Source of the DNA: Vandiemenella viatica
Lineage: Eukaryota; Arthropoda; Insecta; Orthoptera; Morabidae
Reading direction: 5' to 3'
NCBI GenBank assembly: GCA_031002005.1
Contig: CM061921.1
Location: forward strand, 148,585,283 to 148,649,282
DNA length: 64,000 nucleotides
This document shows, piece after piece, positions 46,140 to 56,589 of the stretch. The translations under genes were made by a program, and so were the position numbers. Numbering within the stretch: the first letter of the stretch is position 1; each line of letters begins with the position of its first letter. The notes below the pieces were generated by a model. The model did not search any database, had not been told where the DNA came from, and saw only the letters and a list, made by a program, of their open reading frames with translations.

Positions 46140-46500
46140 TATTTATTTACTATGATATTTTTACAAGATATACAAAGCTAGAACAGATGTACATATCACA
46201 AGCTTGTACAATTTTATATCTCTGGATCTAATGTTTCTATCCAATAAACTGCACTGATCGATGCATTGTGTACTTCTGCTATTTTTCCTTTGTATATTTG
46301 GAGAGGGCAGTCAGAAACAATGTGGTGGATTGTCTGTAAGGTGGCTCCACAGTCACAATTTGCAGTACCTACCCAAGCCCCATTTGTGTAACAAGTAGCC
46401 GCATCTGCATTGTCCTGTTCGAATCTGACTGATGACTCTCCATTGCAGTCTTCTCCATGAAACTCGCACAGCAGATGAACAACAGATACAGTGCATAGGG
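46140..46500 (-). pseudogene. LINE 3' end with CCHC-like tail
   Basis: On the minus strand, NCDCGATLQTIHHIVSDCPL then YKGKIAEVHNASISAVYWIE matches the conserved end of an insect endonuclease-RT polyprotein (C.CGA.QT..HI...CP...). Stops occur at both ends of this stretch. The rest of the element is absent. Confidence 0.7.
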
Positions 46501-47296
46501 AGAATATTTAGTGGTGATGCATGATCAATTGTAGAATAGCAACTAATTTTTGTGAAAGAAGGGGTCTATAGGTGAAAAAAGATTGTACACTTGGGGCACA
46601 CCAATTTTCTGTTCATTATTTCCACAACATGTTCCACTAAATTACCACTCAAATTAACGATAATGCTGACTGGTCACTAATGAAAAGTTACTTCAAATTT
46701 GTGTTTCAAAAACCATATTAACAGCATAAATAAACATTATTAAATTTATTGTGCATTGTCGAGACTAGAAAATTGTTGATCAACACTGATACAATTCATT
46801 TGTAGTTATTCTTGCAAATGGTCTCAAACAGTCCCCTCAACATATTTTCCAACATCAAATGAAGTAACTTCACGAATTGAAAGTCTCAAAATCTTCCTCA
46901 ATACTAATCAACTATCATGACAGTCCTTCACCAAATTTTTTATTGACAAGTATTAAGCCAAGTTGTTCTGCAGCTACCTGTGCAAACTAACCCACAAACT
47001 ACCTGACACCTCCTGCTGAAAGCAAACATATTCCTGTCTTAGAGAATTCAAAGTAAGATCTATGACATGTAACTACCACATGCTTTCAACAAGACAAAGG
47101 GTATGGCTTTTAGACTCCAGGTGACATCTCGTTGTAAAACAGTGAACATTTCAACTGACATACTAGAGTGTTTTGCTGCTTTAAGTGGCATCAGATGGAA
47201 AGCCTGGAAATCACCGACTCTGGAAGCCTACAAATATGACAAGTGGACTAGTTCTGTGTGTTATAAAAAAAGGAACAGTAATCAGTAGGCTCTTAC
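46501..47296. other. intron sequence, nothing recognised
   Basis: AT-rich intron between the LINE tail and the exon at 47297. No element seen. Confidence 0.5.
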
Positions 47297-47429
47297 TTGG
47301 TTTGCTGGCACATTTGCTGCCGACGTGTGTAAAGAGATGCTCCTCCTTCAGACATGTAGCCATCACAAACATCTGGCAATGGATGTGACAGTGCTCCTGT
47401 TCTCATCATTTCTCCATCTGACAAATAGC
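47297..47429 (-). CDS. sick: internal exon of Neuron navigator/sickie-like gene (diagnostic exon)
   Basis: Minus-strand exon of 133 bp. The acceptor TTTTATTCTTAG precedes 47429 and the donor AA|GTAAGA follows 47297. It reads (G)YLSDGEMMRTGALSHPL then PDVCDGYMSEGGASLYTRR and QQMCQQT, with two bases left over for the next exon. The pair of repeats 'GYLSDGE' and 'DGYMSEGG..LYTR' resembles the conserved central block GYLSDGD...SGYMTDGG.NLYTR of Neuron navigator proteins (NAV1-3; sickie in Drosophila), large cytoskeleton-associated regulators of axon and cell-protrusion growth with an N-terminal CH domain and a C-terminal AAA+ domain. Neither end domain is in this window. The phase fits the exons on both sides. 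Confidence 0.78.
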
Positions 47430-47554
47430 CTAAGAATAAAAAAACCGGTTGTGTATAAGGATTAAGAAGAAGTTACTGAAGATTAAAAAGGGCAGAAATA
47501 TTAATTAATTAGTTTAAATTAAACTAAGGAAAAAGGAAACTGCTTTAGGCAATA

Positions 47555-47813
47555 TAATTGCAAGGAAAGGGAAAATGACTCATCACTCACCAAAGTTGAT
47601 GGCAGCGACGAGAGAAGAACATATATTACAAACACACAAATAAACTCGATATTTCGGTTATTAAACCTTATTCATGACTCGTTTTCTCCGTCATGAATAA
47701 GGTTTAGTAACCAAAATATTGAGTTTATTTGTGTGTTCGTAATATATGTTCTTCTCTCGTCGCTGCCTTCAACTTTGGTGAGTGACGAGTCATTTTCCCT
47801 TTCTTTGCAATTA
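47555..47813. mobile_element. near-perfect long-hairpin MITE (124-bp arms, 11-nt loop)
   Basis: Bases 47555-47678 and 47690-47813 are inverse copies with only a handful of mismatches, separated by TCGTTTTCTCC. Landmarks are AAGGGAAAATGACTCATCAC against GTGACGAGTCATTTTCCCTT, and AACCTTATTCATGAC against GTCATGAATAAGGTT. It lies 125 bp upstream (in transcription sense) of the 133-bp exon and, if transcribed, would form a long double-stranded hairpin. Confidence 0.92.
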
Positions 47814-48029
47814 AGTAACTAGTTTAGTGAGACCATTAGGGACTGTCATTGAAGGATGGAACAGGGAAAATCAGAGGAGTATCTTCTCCACATAAACAAG
47901 AAGACTAAATAATTGGAAATGGATCCTGAGGATATTATTATGGAACTGAAAAAGCTAAATAAGTATGAATAATATTAGAACTGATGTACTGTGGGTTTGT
48001 ACCATATCTTGAATTATTATTTAGATTGA
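47814..48029. other. intron sequence
   Basis: Short AT-rich stretch between the hairpin MITE and the LINE at 48030. It may include the decayed upstream part of that LINE. Confidence 0.4.
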
Positions 48030-49081
48030 ATTTGGAGAATGCTACTTACTGGACAGCAAAAGTGTACTATCAGTATTGTTCCATAGATGGGCAACAAATG
48101 AGGTTGAAAATTGCAGGCCAATTAGTTTGACATCAGTGGTAGGGAAATTGATAGAGAGATTTATATGCAGCCAAATAAGAATTGCCTATTAGGAAATAAA
48201 TGGTTATACAAAATTACAACATGGGTTTAGGCAAGGATATTCATGTGAATCTCATTTAGAGGGCTATAAAAAGGTTATTTCAGATGATATGCAGAAGGGA
48301 GGCCAGTGTGGCAATAGAGCTCTCAAATGTATTTGACAGAGTGAGGCATAACATGGTAGTAATAAAGGTAAAAACTATATGAGTGGATGAAAAAGTGACT
48401 TTCTGGTTAAAGGAATTCTTAAAAAGAAAAACAGTTGTGGTAGGAAATACACCAACAAAGTAGAAGGAAGTGAAAACTGGAATGCCACAGAGTAGATTAC
48501 TGTAACCACTGCTGTTCAGTACTCTATCAAATGACTGTGTTGATGGTTTAGTCAGAAGTTACAGAGGTTGCTGATCACAATGTTACACAATAGGATTAAA
48601 ATGAAAGAGGCCTGTGTGGAGATATGGACATGACATTTAGCTTGGTATGTTAATATGGAATGATCAAAATTCTAAAAAAGACAGCTTATTATTTTAAACA
48701 CACAGAAAAATAGATTTTTTGTCATTGTAGGATGTTAAAGGGATTACTTGTTAAAGATCTTAAATGTAAATACTTTGGCACAACATTTGATAGTTACCTC
48801 AATTGGGCAAGACACATCTGGTAGGCAGTAGGGAGATGTCTCAAAATACTTTGAATATGGTGTTTTAGTGTGGGACACACATTTTAGGTATCAAGAAAGG
48901 GTGCAAAGGAGGGCTGCTAGATTTGTCTGTGGAAAGTACCACAGCAAATGGAATAAATAAACAAGGGAAATGTTGAACAATTTAACAGAAACATTGAATG
49001 AATTTAAACTCTGTAAAGGACAATAGCAAGAGTGGTGGCATCATTCTCAATGAATACGGTTAAAAAAAAAAAAAAAAAAAA
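48030..49081 (+). pseudogene. LINE reverse transcriptase remnant (CR1/Jockey type) with poly-A tail
   Basis: CRPISLTSVVGKLIERFICS starts the RT block, followed by LQHGFRQGYSCESHLEG and, in shifted frames, a F.RVRHN block, FWLKEFLKKKTVVVGNTPTK and GMPQ. Toward the end is VQRRAARFVCGKYH, the typical C-terminal QRRAAR..... motif. About 100 bp later the copy ends in an 18-base A run (49064-49081), a plausible LINE tail. Many stops; the catalytic FADD box is lost. Confidence 0.75.
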
Positions 49082-49599
49082 ATGGAAGTTGAAAGTAGGT
49101 ATGTAGGGAAATTACCACTGGCACATGTGCTCCACTGCAATTAAATTATCTCAAATTATCCTAGAACTATCAGAAATAATAAATAAAAAAATTGAAAAAA
49201 ATCTGAACTTCTAAAATGTAAAGTAAGCCAGTAACAAATATCTACAAGGAAAAAAAACATAACTTTTTTTTTCCCCCTTAAGACCTTTGGCATGGAAACA
49301 AATTGTGCGAGTTTCACATACTGGACATCAGTAATGGTTTGACACCCTGTTGTGATGATCCCAAAAAGATGTATTTTGTCTTTTTCTTTTTTTGACATGT
49401 TAATTCCATAAACTCAGTCAACTTCCATAAGCTCTTATCATTTAACCATAACACTACACAGCACTTTAATCTTTGCTGTAGAATTATTCACCAACAAAAA
49501 GAATGGGGCAGAAGTTTAAACAAAGCAAATAACAGCTATATAACAAAGTAATTTCTGTAATGTAATCTTCATGCGCTTCCAACAATATGGTGTCACAAA
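49082..49599. other. no gene seen
   Basis: AT-rich intron sequence. The 80-codon minus-strand frame at 49156-49398 has no features. Confidence 0.5.
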
Positions 49600-49860
49600 A
49601 ATAGAATGTTTCAACAACTGGCTCTGCTGTCTTCATCAGGTGTTGCGTGGCTTCCGATGGTTGTAAGCCTGCCGATACCAACTCGACTGACCTGGCTCAA
49701 TCACACTTCCACTTATATTGTAAGTGGAACCTGACATAAGAGGGAGTGTGACATGAGGCAGGTCAGCAACGGCAGTACCAGCATGCTTACAACCACCAGA
49801 AGCCATGGTGCACCTAATGAAGACAGCCTAGACAACTGTCGAAATGTGTTTTTGCAACAC
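49600..49860. repeat. inverted repeat, about 95-bp arms
   Basis: GCTGTCTTCATCAGGTGTTG and ATGGTTGTAAGCCTGC on the left are inverted on the right as CACCTAATGAAGACAGC and GCATGCTTACAACCACC. The arms meet around TTCCACTTATATTG/TAAGTGGAACC (49710-49730). Context such as GAATGTTTCAACAACTGG and CAACTGTCGAAATGTG is of a type seen in insect fold-back or Penelope-like termini. Class unassigned. Confidence 0.7.
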
Positions 49861-50039
49861 CATCTGGCTGGATATCCATTAAGATTACATTTCAGTAACA
49901 CACCAGGAAAGCTCCACTCACATAAAGCGATTTCTGGCTGAATAATGAAAAAAAAAAAAAAAAAATCACTTATGCTGCTACAGATAGGAGAAAAGCTGCA
50001 AGGAAGAAATGGTTAATACAAAAAAAAAAAAAAAAAAAA
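49861..50039. other. no gene seen; A-rich
   Basis: Contains two long A runs (49949-49966 and 50021-50042), possible retroelement tails. Confidence 0.5.
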
Positions 50040-50930
50040 AAAGTGAACAGCCAGTTATGGAATGTGAACAAGTCAGTAAAAAAATGAAAAGGATTGGCAG
50101 GAAACAAAAAGAAAATACATTTAATTGAAAATATAACAGGTGGAAAAGGATGCAATAAATAAGGCAAGAGAATTCTACCACCCAGCAAGATAATTCAGGA
50201 AAGGATACATAGCAACATTAGACTTGAGGACAATGGTGGTAATCTTATTACAGATGAAGGAAAAGAATTAGAAGAGTGGAAATGATATTCTGAAGAATTT
50301 ATAAATAGGTCGGGGAAACTGTTCTGGCGAATTTTTAAAATGAGCAGCTGAGGATGGAATAGCCGATGTTGAAAGAGATGGAGAAGCAATTCGGTCAATG
50401 AAGAGGAAAAATTCATCAGAAATAGATGGTATAAATGCCAAGATACTGCAAGAGAGAAAAGTAGTAGTGCAACAGAAAATACATCAGCTTATCACACTAA
50501 TCTTCAAAAAAGGAATAATACATGAAGGATGAGAGGTGGCAGCGATTTGCTTCAGTTTTAAGAAGTCCAATTAATTGTGCAAATTATGGAGGTATCTCGC
50601 TATTATGTGTTGCATACTAAGCTCGGAATTTGACATTACTCAGAAAACTACACCCATAGAGGAGACTTTGGGATACCAACAGGCAGGCTTCAAGAAGAAC
50701 AAATTTACCTCTGATCAAATGCGTGTTATATGGAGAATAAGTAAGAAGTACTGAGAGTTTAATACGTCCAGTGTGTTCCTTCCCCCTCACTCCCTCCCCC
50801 TTGATCCATCCAAGTACCACATGCCTCTCATCCTGTTTTATGCAGTTGGTCAGTATGAATTGTGAGAGGGTGTGAAAGACCTGTGTCCTGCATAAATTCA
50901 AACAGGATTTGTTAGTTCCAGCATACTTAA
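50040..50930 (+). pseudogene. LINE remnant, region upstream of and into the RT
   Basis: KAREFYHPARLIQERIHSNI, then NLITDEGKELEEWK.YSEEF, matches the segment between endonuclease and RT (..I.D..G.....EE...RW.E.F). After frame changes come MKRKNSSEIDGINAKIL (K..G.DGI.AE.LK) and QQAGFKKNKFTSDQMRVI (Q.GFR....T.DQI). The catalytic box is not reached. Several stops. Confidence 0.65.
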
Positions 50931-51755
50931 CCTACAGGAGGAATATTTGTGTTGCCAAACGTCTGTAAAACATGTAACTCTTGTGTTCTATATGATAAAT
51001 GTATTTTTGTTTGTGTGATTTGTAGTTTATGAAGAAGAGATTGGGGACCATCTAAGCTCAGCATTCCCCTAGATGATTGCAGAAACTGACTAAAATCCGC
51101 AATCAGGATGGCTAGTGCGAGGGGATCTGGACTTGTTCCTGGCCCTATTGTACCACAAAAAATCAGCGAGATGGCACCTTAATGCACGCAGCCACACTGG
51201 TGGGTAACATTCTGATTTTTATGATCTTCAGTCTATTTTCTATATGTTCTGGCTATTTTAATGTATATTATTTCTTGCTCACATTCTATATCAGTTTATT
51301 TCTTAATTTCTTTCATTTAAAAAAATATATATATATCAAACTAGACTGATTAAATCTTTTCAAGTTTGAAAGTCAATTTACTTGCACGAAACTGTTAACT
51401 TCCCATATTATGCATAACACTAGAAACACCTTCATTTTGCAGTCCTGAGACTTTAAATGAAATTGTTGTGCAACCAGCAAACAAACTCGATTACCTTTCA
51501 ATGTAAATACTATTGAAATAAGTAGAATACCAGTGACTAATCCATTAAGATCATTATGGTAACTGTTGTTCAGAGTTTAAACAACAAACATGACTTGCAT
51601 TTTCATCCCAGCAATTGAGATTTTAGGAATACCCATCACCCATTCAAAAAAAAATTTAACATAATGTTATAGGTTATATTTCCAGCCCACCAGCAAAAGC
51701 TTTCTTTTGTAGATTACAAATGGATAATGATGACAATGAATTTATCATTATACAC
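50931..51755. other. no gene seen
   Basis: AT-rich intron sequence; (TA)n near 51321-51336. Confidence 0.5.
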
Positions 51756-52092
51756 TGAAAATAAGGAAGGGTAGAGAAAATAACCCATCATGGATGAAGG
51801 CAGGAGGGCTATTACAAATATAAAAACATGAACACACTTAACAATATTTAGGTGAATAACCTTACTCATGCTGGAGGCAAGATATATGGCAAGGGTAAAG
51901 AAGAATTATTCATGTGGTGGGTCTGGAAGTGTATACATCTTTCTCCTTGCCACATGTCTCACCTCCAACATTCCAGCATGAGTAAGGTTATTCACTGAAA
52001 TACTATAAAACATATTCACGGTTTTGTGTTGATCAGACCCTCCTGCTTTTATTTGTGGTAAGTGACGAGTTATTTTCCTTTCCTTATTTTCA
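51756..52092. mobile_element. long-hairpin MITE
   Basis: The left end TGAAAATAAGGAAGGG and the right end CCTTTCCTTATTTTCA are inverses, as are GTGAATAACCTTACTCATGC and GCATGAGTAAGGTTATTCAC. The central part (GAGGCAAGATATATGGCAAG, CTTGCCACATGTCTCACCTC) also pairs. Same family as 17945, 32150 and 47555. Confidence 0.85.
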
Positions 52093-52559
52093 TCTGTAGA
52101 TTACAGTGATGTGAATAGTAGTAAATGAAAATAGGTACAGTACTACATCAATCTACTTTTTTCTGTTTTACTTTCATATTAACAAGAGGTTTTTATTCAT
52201 TTCATGATTCATTCTTTCTTGGATCTTTCAGCACTGAGATCAAAAGCATGATGTGCGATTCCACCAGTGCAGAGTCTAGAGTAGATAGTGGAGTCTATGC
52301 AAATGTTGGTAGTTTGTCATAGTGATATATTACAACAGAAGAGAATTTGGGAAATTTAAGAATGTGTGAATTAGTACATATATGGACAAGAATTTGACAC
52401 GTGGTAAACTCAAGAGCAATTGAAGGAGAGGCAGCTAGTGTTTTGAAAATGTGGCACCATAGGCAGCCCTGCAAATGTAAAGTAGATGACATTAGTACAG
52501 ATCTGAAAATATAAGGAGTAATGCTCGCAGTGTCAGTAATAGTAGAATGCAGTGTAGGG
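52093..52559. other. no gene seen
   Basis: AT-rich sequence between the hairpin MITE and the Penelope-like remnant. The long minus-strand frame 52864-52295 has no recognisable domain and runs antisense to the Penelope-like coding remains. Confidence 0.45.
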
Positions 52560-53330
52560 AAGATGAAAAATCTTAGTGCATTTGATGATGGGCAAATTGT
52601 TAGAGACGAATGAATGGTGAGAGGCTGCGTGCAACACCATTCAGCAGTGAAAAACAGTATTTTAAAAACTTTTAAGTCTGTGTATCTATAGTTAGTGACA
52701 AAGCGAGCATAGTCGCTGACAGAGAAATTTTGAAGGAGATGTTTCTGGCCAATGGCTACAGCCTTGATATTATCAATAAGGCCACCACAATGCTTGAAAC
52801 TTAAGCACTTCCCTGTACTCCAGCACCGGCAGAAGAAAGCTAGAAGACAAACAGACAGACCCATGCAGTATTATGCTACATCCAGGAGGTAAATGATAAA
52901 ACTGGCCACCTTTTAAAAAAGAAAAATATCCATCCAAATATATAAGACACCTAGGAAGATTTCTGATGTGCTAATAAAGGTTAAGCATAGGAGGGAGAAA
53001 TTGCAGATAGTAGGTGTATACCAAATACCTGCAGCTGTGGCCAGGGGTATGTAGATGAGACGGGACTCACGATCAAGGAAAGGTTGAGGGAACACACAAG
53101 ACATTTTAAAAATAATGACATCAGCAAATCAGCTGACAGTGAGCGCGCTATTTCATTCAGTGACACAAGAGTACTGGTTCATTAAAGCAGATGGTGTCCC
53201 AGGTGAATGAGAGAAGCATTTCTACAATAAAAGAAAACAGAAAATATGAACCTGGACAGTGGGCTACAACTTGACCAAATATGGTCAACTTTGCTCAGGA
53301 AAAAGTGGGACGCAAGAGCCCACTGGACTG
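52560..53330 (+). pseudogene. Penelope-like element remnant with GIY-YIG endonuclease
   Basis: ADREILKEMFLANGYSLDII corresponds to the post-RT helical region (NGYP..LI) of Penelope-like polyproteins. At 53010-53165 a frame reads PNTCSCGQGYVDETGLTIKE then RLREHTRHFKNND and SAISFSDTRVLVH-like remains. This is the GIY-YIG endonuclease layout (P..CG..Y.GET.R....R..EH), with the Y and ET region recognisable although the GIY triad itself is eroded. Preceding HHSAVKNSILKTF fits the HHP...K..V..TL block. The RT itself is missing. Stops and shifts make it inactive. Confidence 0.7.
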
Positions 53331-54571
53331 GCCACGCTGGCGATGGGAATCTTCAGTGCTCTTTAGAAGCTATTTATAGGCGGGTAGTGATTCCAGGCAT
53401 GGTAGTCTTCTAAAGAAAGCCACAGAATGATGGCCAAAATGTCAGGTTTCAACAAATTTACAAGATTTCTTCCGGAAAGCCAAGATAACATTGACATCAA
53501 ATGCGGAAGTCTGGGAAATCAAAACCAATTCTAGCCAACACACCACATCTGCACTAAATTTCTGTAACTCACCATAGAGCTACTCTACGAACAAATTTTC
53601 TATGCTTCGACCAACCCAAGGCACAACTACTCCTATCTGGCATCAATAGAAAACCTTATGTTCCTGACCTACATCACTCTTGGTGTTAATCTGTAAACAA
53701 TATCCTTCATTGTAAGCAAAACTTTAATGGTTTCACCCAAGAAATGTGACTGACTCCCCATTCCCAAAATCCTTAAATCTTCCAGTATGCTTAATTGAGC
53801 CACACAATCTCAGCAATATCCTGGTCTGCTAACAACTCCAATAAGTCACAACACTGTTCCTTCTCCTAACTGAACATGTTGCAAAACATGCATCTTGCTG
53901 TAATAATCTGTTGTAATCCCAACACAGAGGAAACTCTTCTCAATATCACCCACATCAGCAATCAGTCCCCCATAAGAATAAATAGTAAAGAAAGATTACT
54001 TTTGTGGTCTTTTACTGCTAATAAGTCGGCTAACAGTCACAGCTGATCAGAATGAGACACTAATTCACTATTATTGTTCTTAACATGACACGTATTTAAG
54101 AAAGGCGTATGTATACAATTTACGTGTCATCAACTGCGACGTGATGTTTATTCCACTACAAAGGATTATGATTTGAGTTTTCTAAATTAAAACTTGATTA
54201 GAACTATAATTGAGATTATGGGCACATTTTCTAATTTATTAGGTCATAATGTTACAAACATGGTTGTCACCAAGTTTTAATGGCTTATCTTTCACTATCA
54301 TTACATTAGGTTATATCATCAAGCTGCACAACATGAACTGAAACAAGTGGTGTAAACTGTACTCCAGATTGACCTCAATGCTTACTCACTAAGCATTACA
54401 ACTATTGTAGTGTATAGCCATTCATAAATAAAGCTATTGTACTGGGGTCTTTCTTCATAACATATTTTTGTAAGCCTGCATTTTAGATGGTTTCATTTGA
54501 AGCAGTTTTCAGACTAGTAACTCATTTTTTCCTTATACCTTGCATCCTAAAGTTATCCAATTGTTATTTAC
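53331..54571. other. intron sequence, nothing recognised
   Basis: The first 100-150 bp may still be the 3' part of the Penelope-like copy. The rest is AT-rich without features. Confidence 0.45.
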
Positions 54572-54688
54572 CTGACGACATCCGCAGGTCAGCCTCACAG
54601 TATCCCCCATCACCAACTCCTCGTTTGAAATCAACAGATATATTTAATTCTGTGCTGTAGTTAAGACTTCTGACATCACCTTGTGGTC
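54572..54688 (-). CDS. sick: internal exon of Neuron navigator/sickie-like gene
   Basis: Minus-strand exon of 117 bp. The acceptor TTTTGTAG precedes 54688 and the donor TCAG|GTAAAT follows 54572. After two bases of a split codon it reads PQGDVRSLNYSTELNISVDF then KRGVGDGGYCEADLRMSS, ending with one base (G) that, with GC of the next exon, makes the glycine of GYLSDGE. This seamless join to the diagnostic exon at 47297-47429 is the main support. No enzyme domain is expected here. The upstream exons lie beyond, probably past the assembly gap. Confidence 0.75.
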
Positions 54689-55204
54689 CTACAAAATGCA
54701 AACAAAAAATAAAAATGAAGCCGTTCTATTAATATCTGAAAATGAAAGATCAATTTACTCAAAACCTTATAGCATTTGATATGTACAGGGAGCAAGTATG
54801 ATAACGAAACTGAAATGATAGTCGCAGAATACAAATTTATTAAATACTTTAAACAGCAAATATATCACAGTACTAAATAAATAAAATATTATACTAAAAT
54901 ATCAACAGATTCATTGAAATATCAAGCTAAGGATAGTGACTAACTGAATTTTCCATAAAATCCACAAGCAATATAAATCATTACTTTGAACAACTGAATT
55001 TTCATGCGACTAAATTGTCATAGAATGCACTAACTCTAGTATGACTTTTTTCAGAACAAATGTGTGATACTTAGGTGAAACTTTACTGTACACACTGGAA
55101 ATCAGTACTAAAATCTATACTAAGGTATACATATGAAACTAAGATTTCTAAGTAACACCTGCAATTTTAATTTGAATATTATCAGGTTTACTTTCTTCCC
55201 CCCC
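54689..55204. other. intron sequence, nothing recognised
   Basis: AT-rich intron 5' (in gene sense) of the exon at 54572-54688. Confidence 0.5.
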
Positions 55205-55375
55205 CTTTCTTCTGAGGTCATTGGAGCCAAGGAGAGATGTGGGACCAGAAGTGGGAAGGAATTCAACCACAGCAATACATTCTTCTGGAGTGATTTTGGG
55301 GAACCACTGAAAACCAAAATCTGGCTGGCCAGACTGGGAATCAAACACACATCCTCCCAGACGCATGTCTCAGTA
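55205..55375 (-). mobile_element. SINE copy, diverged
   Basis: AGTGGGAAGGAATTCAACCA, TTCTTCTGGAGTGATTTTGG, CACTGAAAACCAAAATCTGG and GGGAATCAAACACACATCC follow the family order. The minus-strand B box is degraded (GTTTGATTCCC). Confidence 0.75.
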
Positions 55376-56107
55376 TCAGGTTCACAGTATAAGATGAATC
55401 TAATAATGGCAAATAAACCGCAAAAGCAAATATGAATGATAACAGAGTGGAAATTGGTGTAAGTACATATGTATGTCTATGAAATTTTCTATAGTTTGCT
55501 ACAGAAAACGCCTGGTTTTATAAGCATAACCGTTTTAAGGGTATTTGGAAATTATCCTTTTCTATAAATTTAGTCTTTCTCGAATGCAATTCAAGTGTTG
55601 GTTCACAGGTTTTGGAATACAAGTCAATCAGGCACATAAGCTTCATGAAGACACATTGCTAGTAATTGTATCTTTGGTAAGCTCATTCAACAATGGGATC
55701 TGTTAATACTGCTTTTCAATTTTCCTTCAAAAGCTCATGTTGGGATTGTAACATCAGGTTTAGTAGAGTTGGAGACATGGCTTAGAAGTTTTCTGGATTA
55801 CTATAAAGCAATGGGAAGGGAATCTAACATGACATATTGTAATTTAGGAATGTAGTTGAGACCTTAATCAACCTCTTCCATAACATAAACACATCAATGT
55901 TATTGTTCCGTGAAGTGCTTCCACAGAAAAGTTACAATCTGCTATCACTGTACTGAACCTACTGCCTTTGTTTCAGCAGCTTTTTTTTTTTAAATGGCTT
56001 CTCAAATTGTTGACTGTTATTAAGAACACAATACACTCATCCTATCATTCCTACACTTACATTAAAGACACAAATAGAATATTTTCTATATAGCAGTCCT
56101 CTATAGC
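55376..56107. other. no gene seen
   Basis: AT-rich sequence without recognisable features. Confidence 0.5.
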
Positions 56108-56230
56108 CCACCCTTTTGGTACAGTTGGCTGTGGCGTCATGATGGTGTCCAGCACTAACACAGGTTGGCTGGTTCGAGTTCTGGTGGTGAAGAAAGTTTC
56201 ATCTCTAAAACCTGGCTGGTAGGATAGGAT
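56108..56230 (+). mobile_element. tRNA-headed SINE of a second family
   Basis: TGGTACAGTTGG (56118-56129) is a consensus A box and GGTTCGAGTTC (56171-56181) a near-consensus B box, about 50 bases apart. A short tail of unrelated body sequence follows. It is not a plausible tRNA because the stems do not pair. Confidence 0.5.
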
Positions 56231-56589
56231 GAGGAGGTGGTTCATAATTACTAATCACCAGATTGTGCAACAAAGTCCCAAATTAAATCCCAAAACCCTC
56301 GAGAGAGTATATGGAGTGAGGGCATATGACACTACCATTTTAAGTACAGTCATCCCATTTCATTCCCAGATACACATATCTGCATACACCTTTATGGCAC
56401 TTCTTTTCATCGATGTTAATGATCCTATTTCTGTCTTGTATACAGATATAAGAAAGTAATACATAATTAGAATATTGGTAATTTCACCTGCCAATTTGGA
56501 CGTGTGTTATCAAGTGCCACTATACACAGGACGTGTAATAGGCCCTATACTGGCTTTAATAGTTATGGTTATTAGGAAGGTTCATGTAA
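56231..56589. other. no gene seen
   Basis: AT-rich sequence. The 76-codon frame at 56229-56459 has no features. Confidence 0.5.

Noticed and set aside
52567..52625. Stand-alone Tc1-type transposase from the NLSAFDDGQIV phrase
   Set aside because: Only about 15 residues match before a stop, and the following residues fit a Penelope-like block better; kept only as a question in the findings.
52295..52864. 189-codon minus-strand frame as a cysteine-rich protein gene
   Set aside because: Antisense to the Penelope-like remnant, without splice signals or a recognisable domain.
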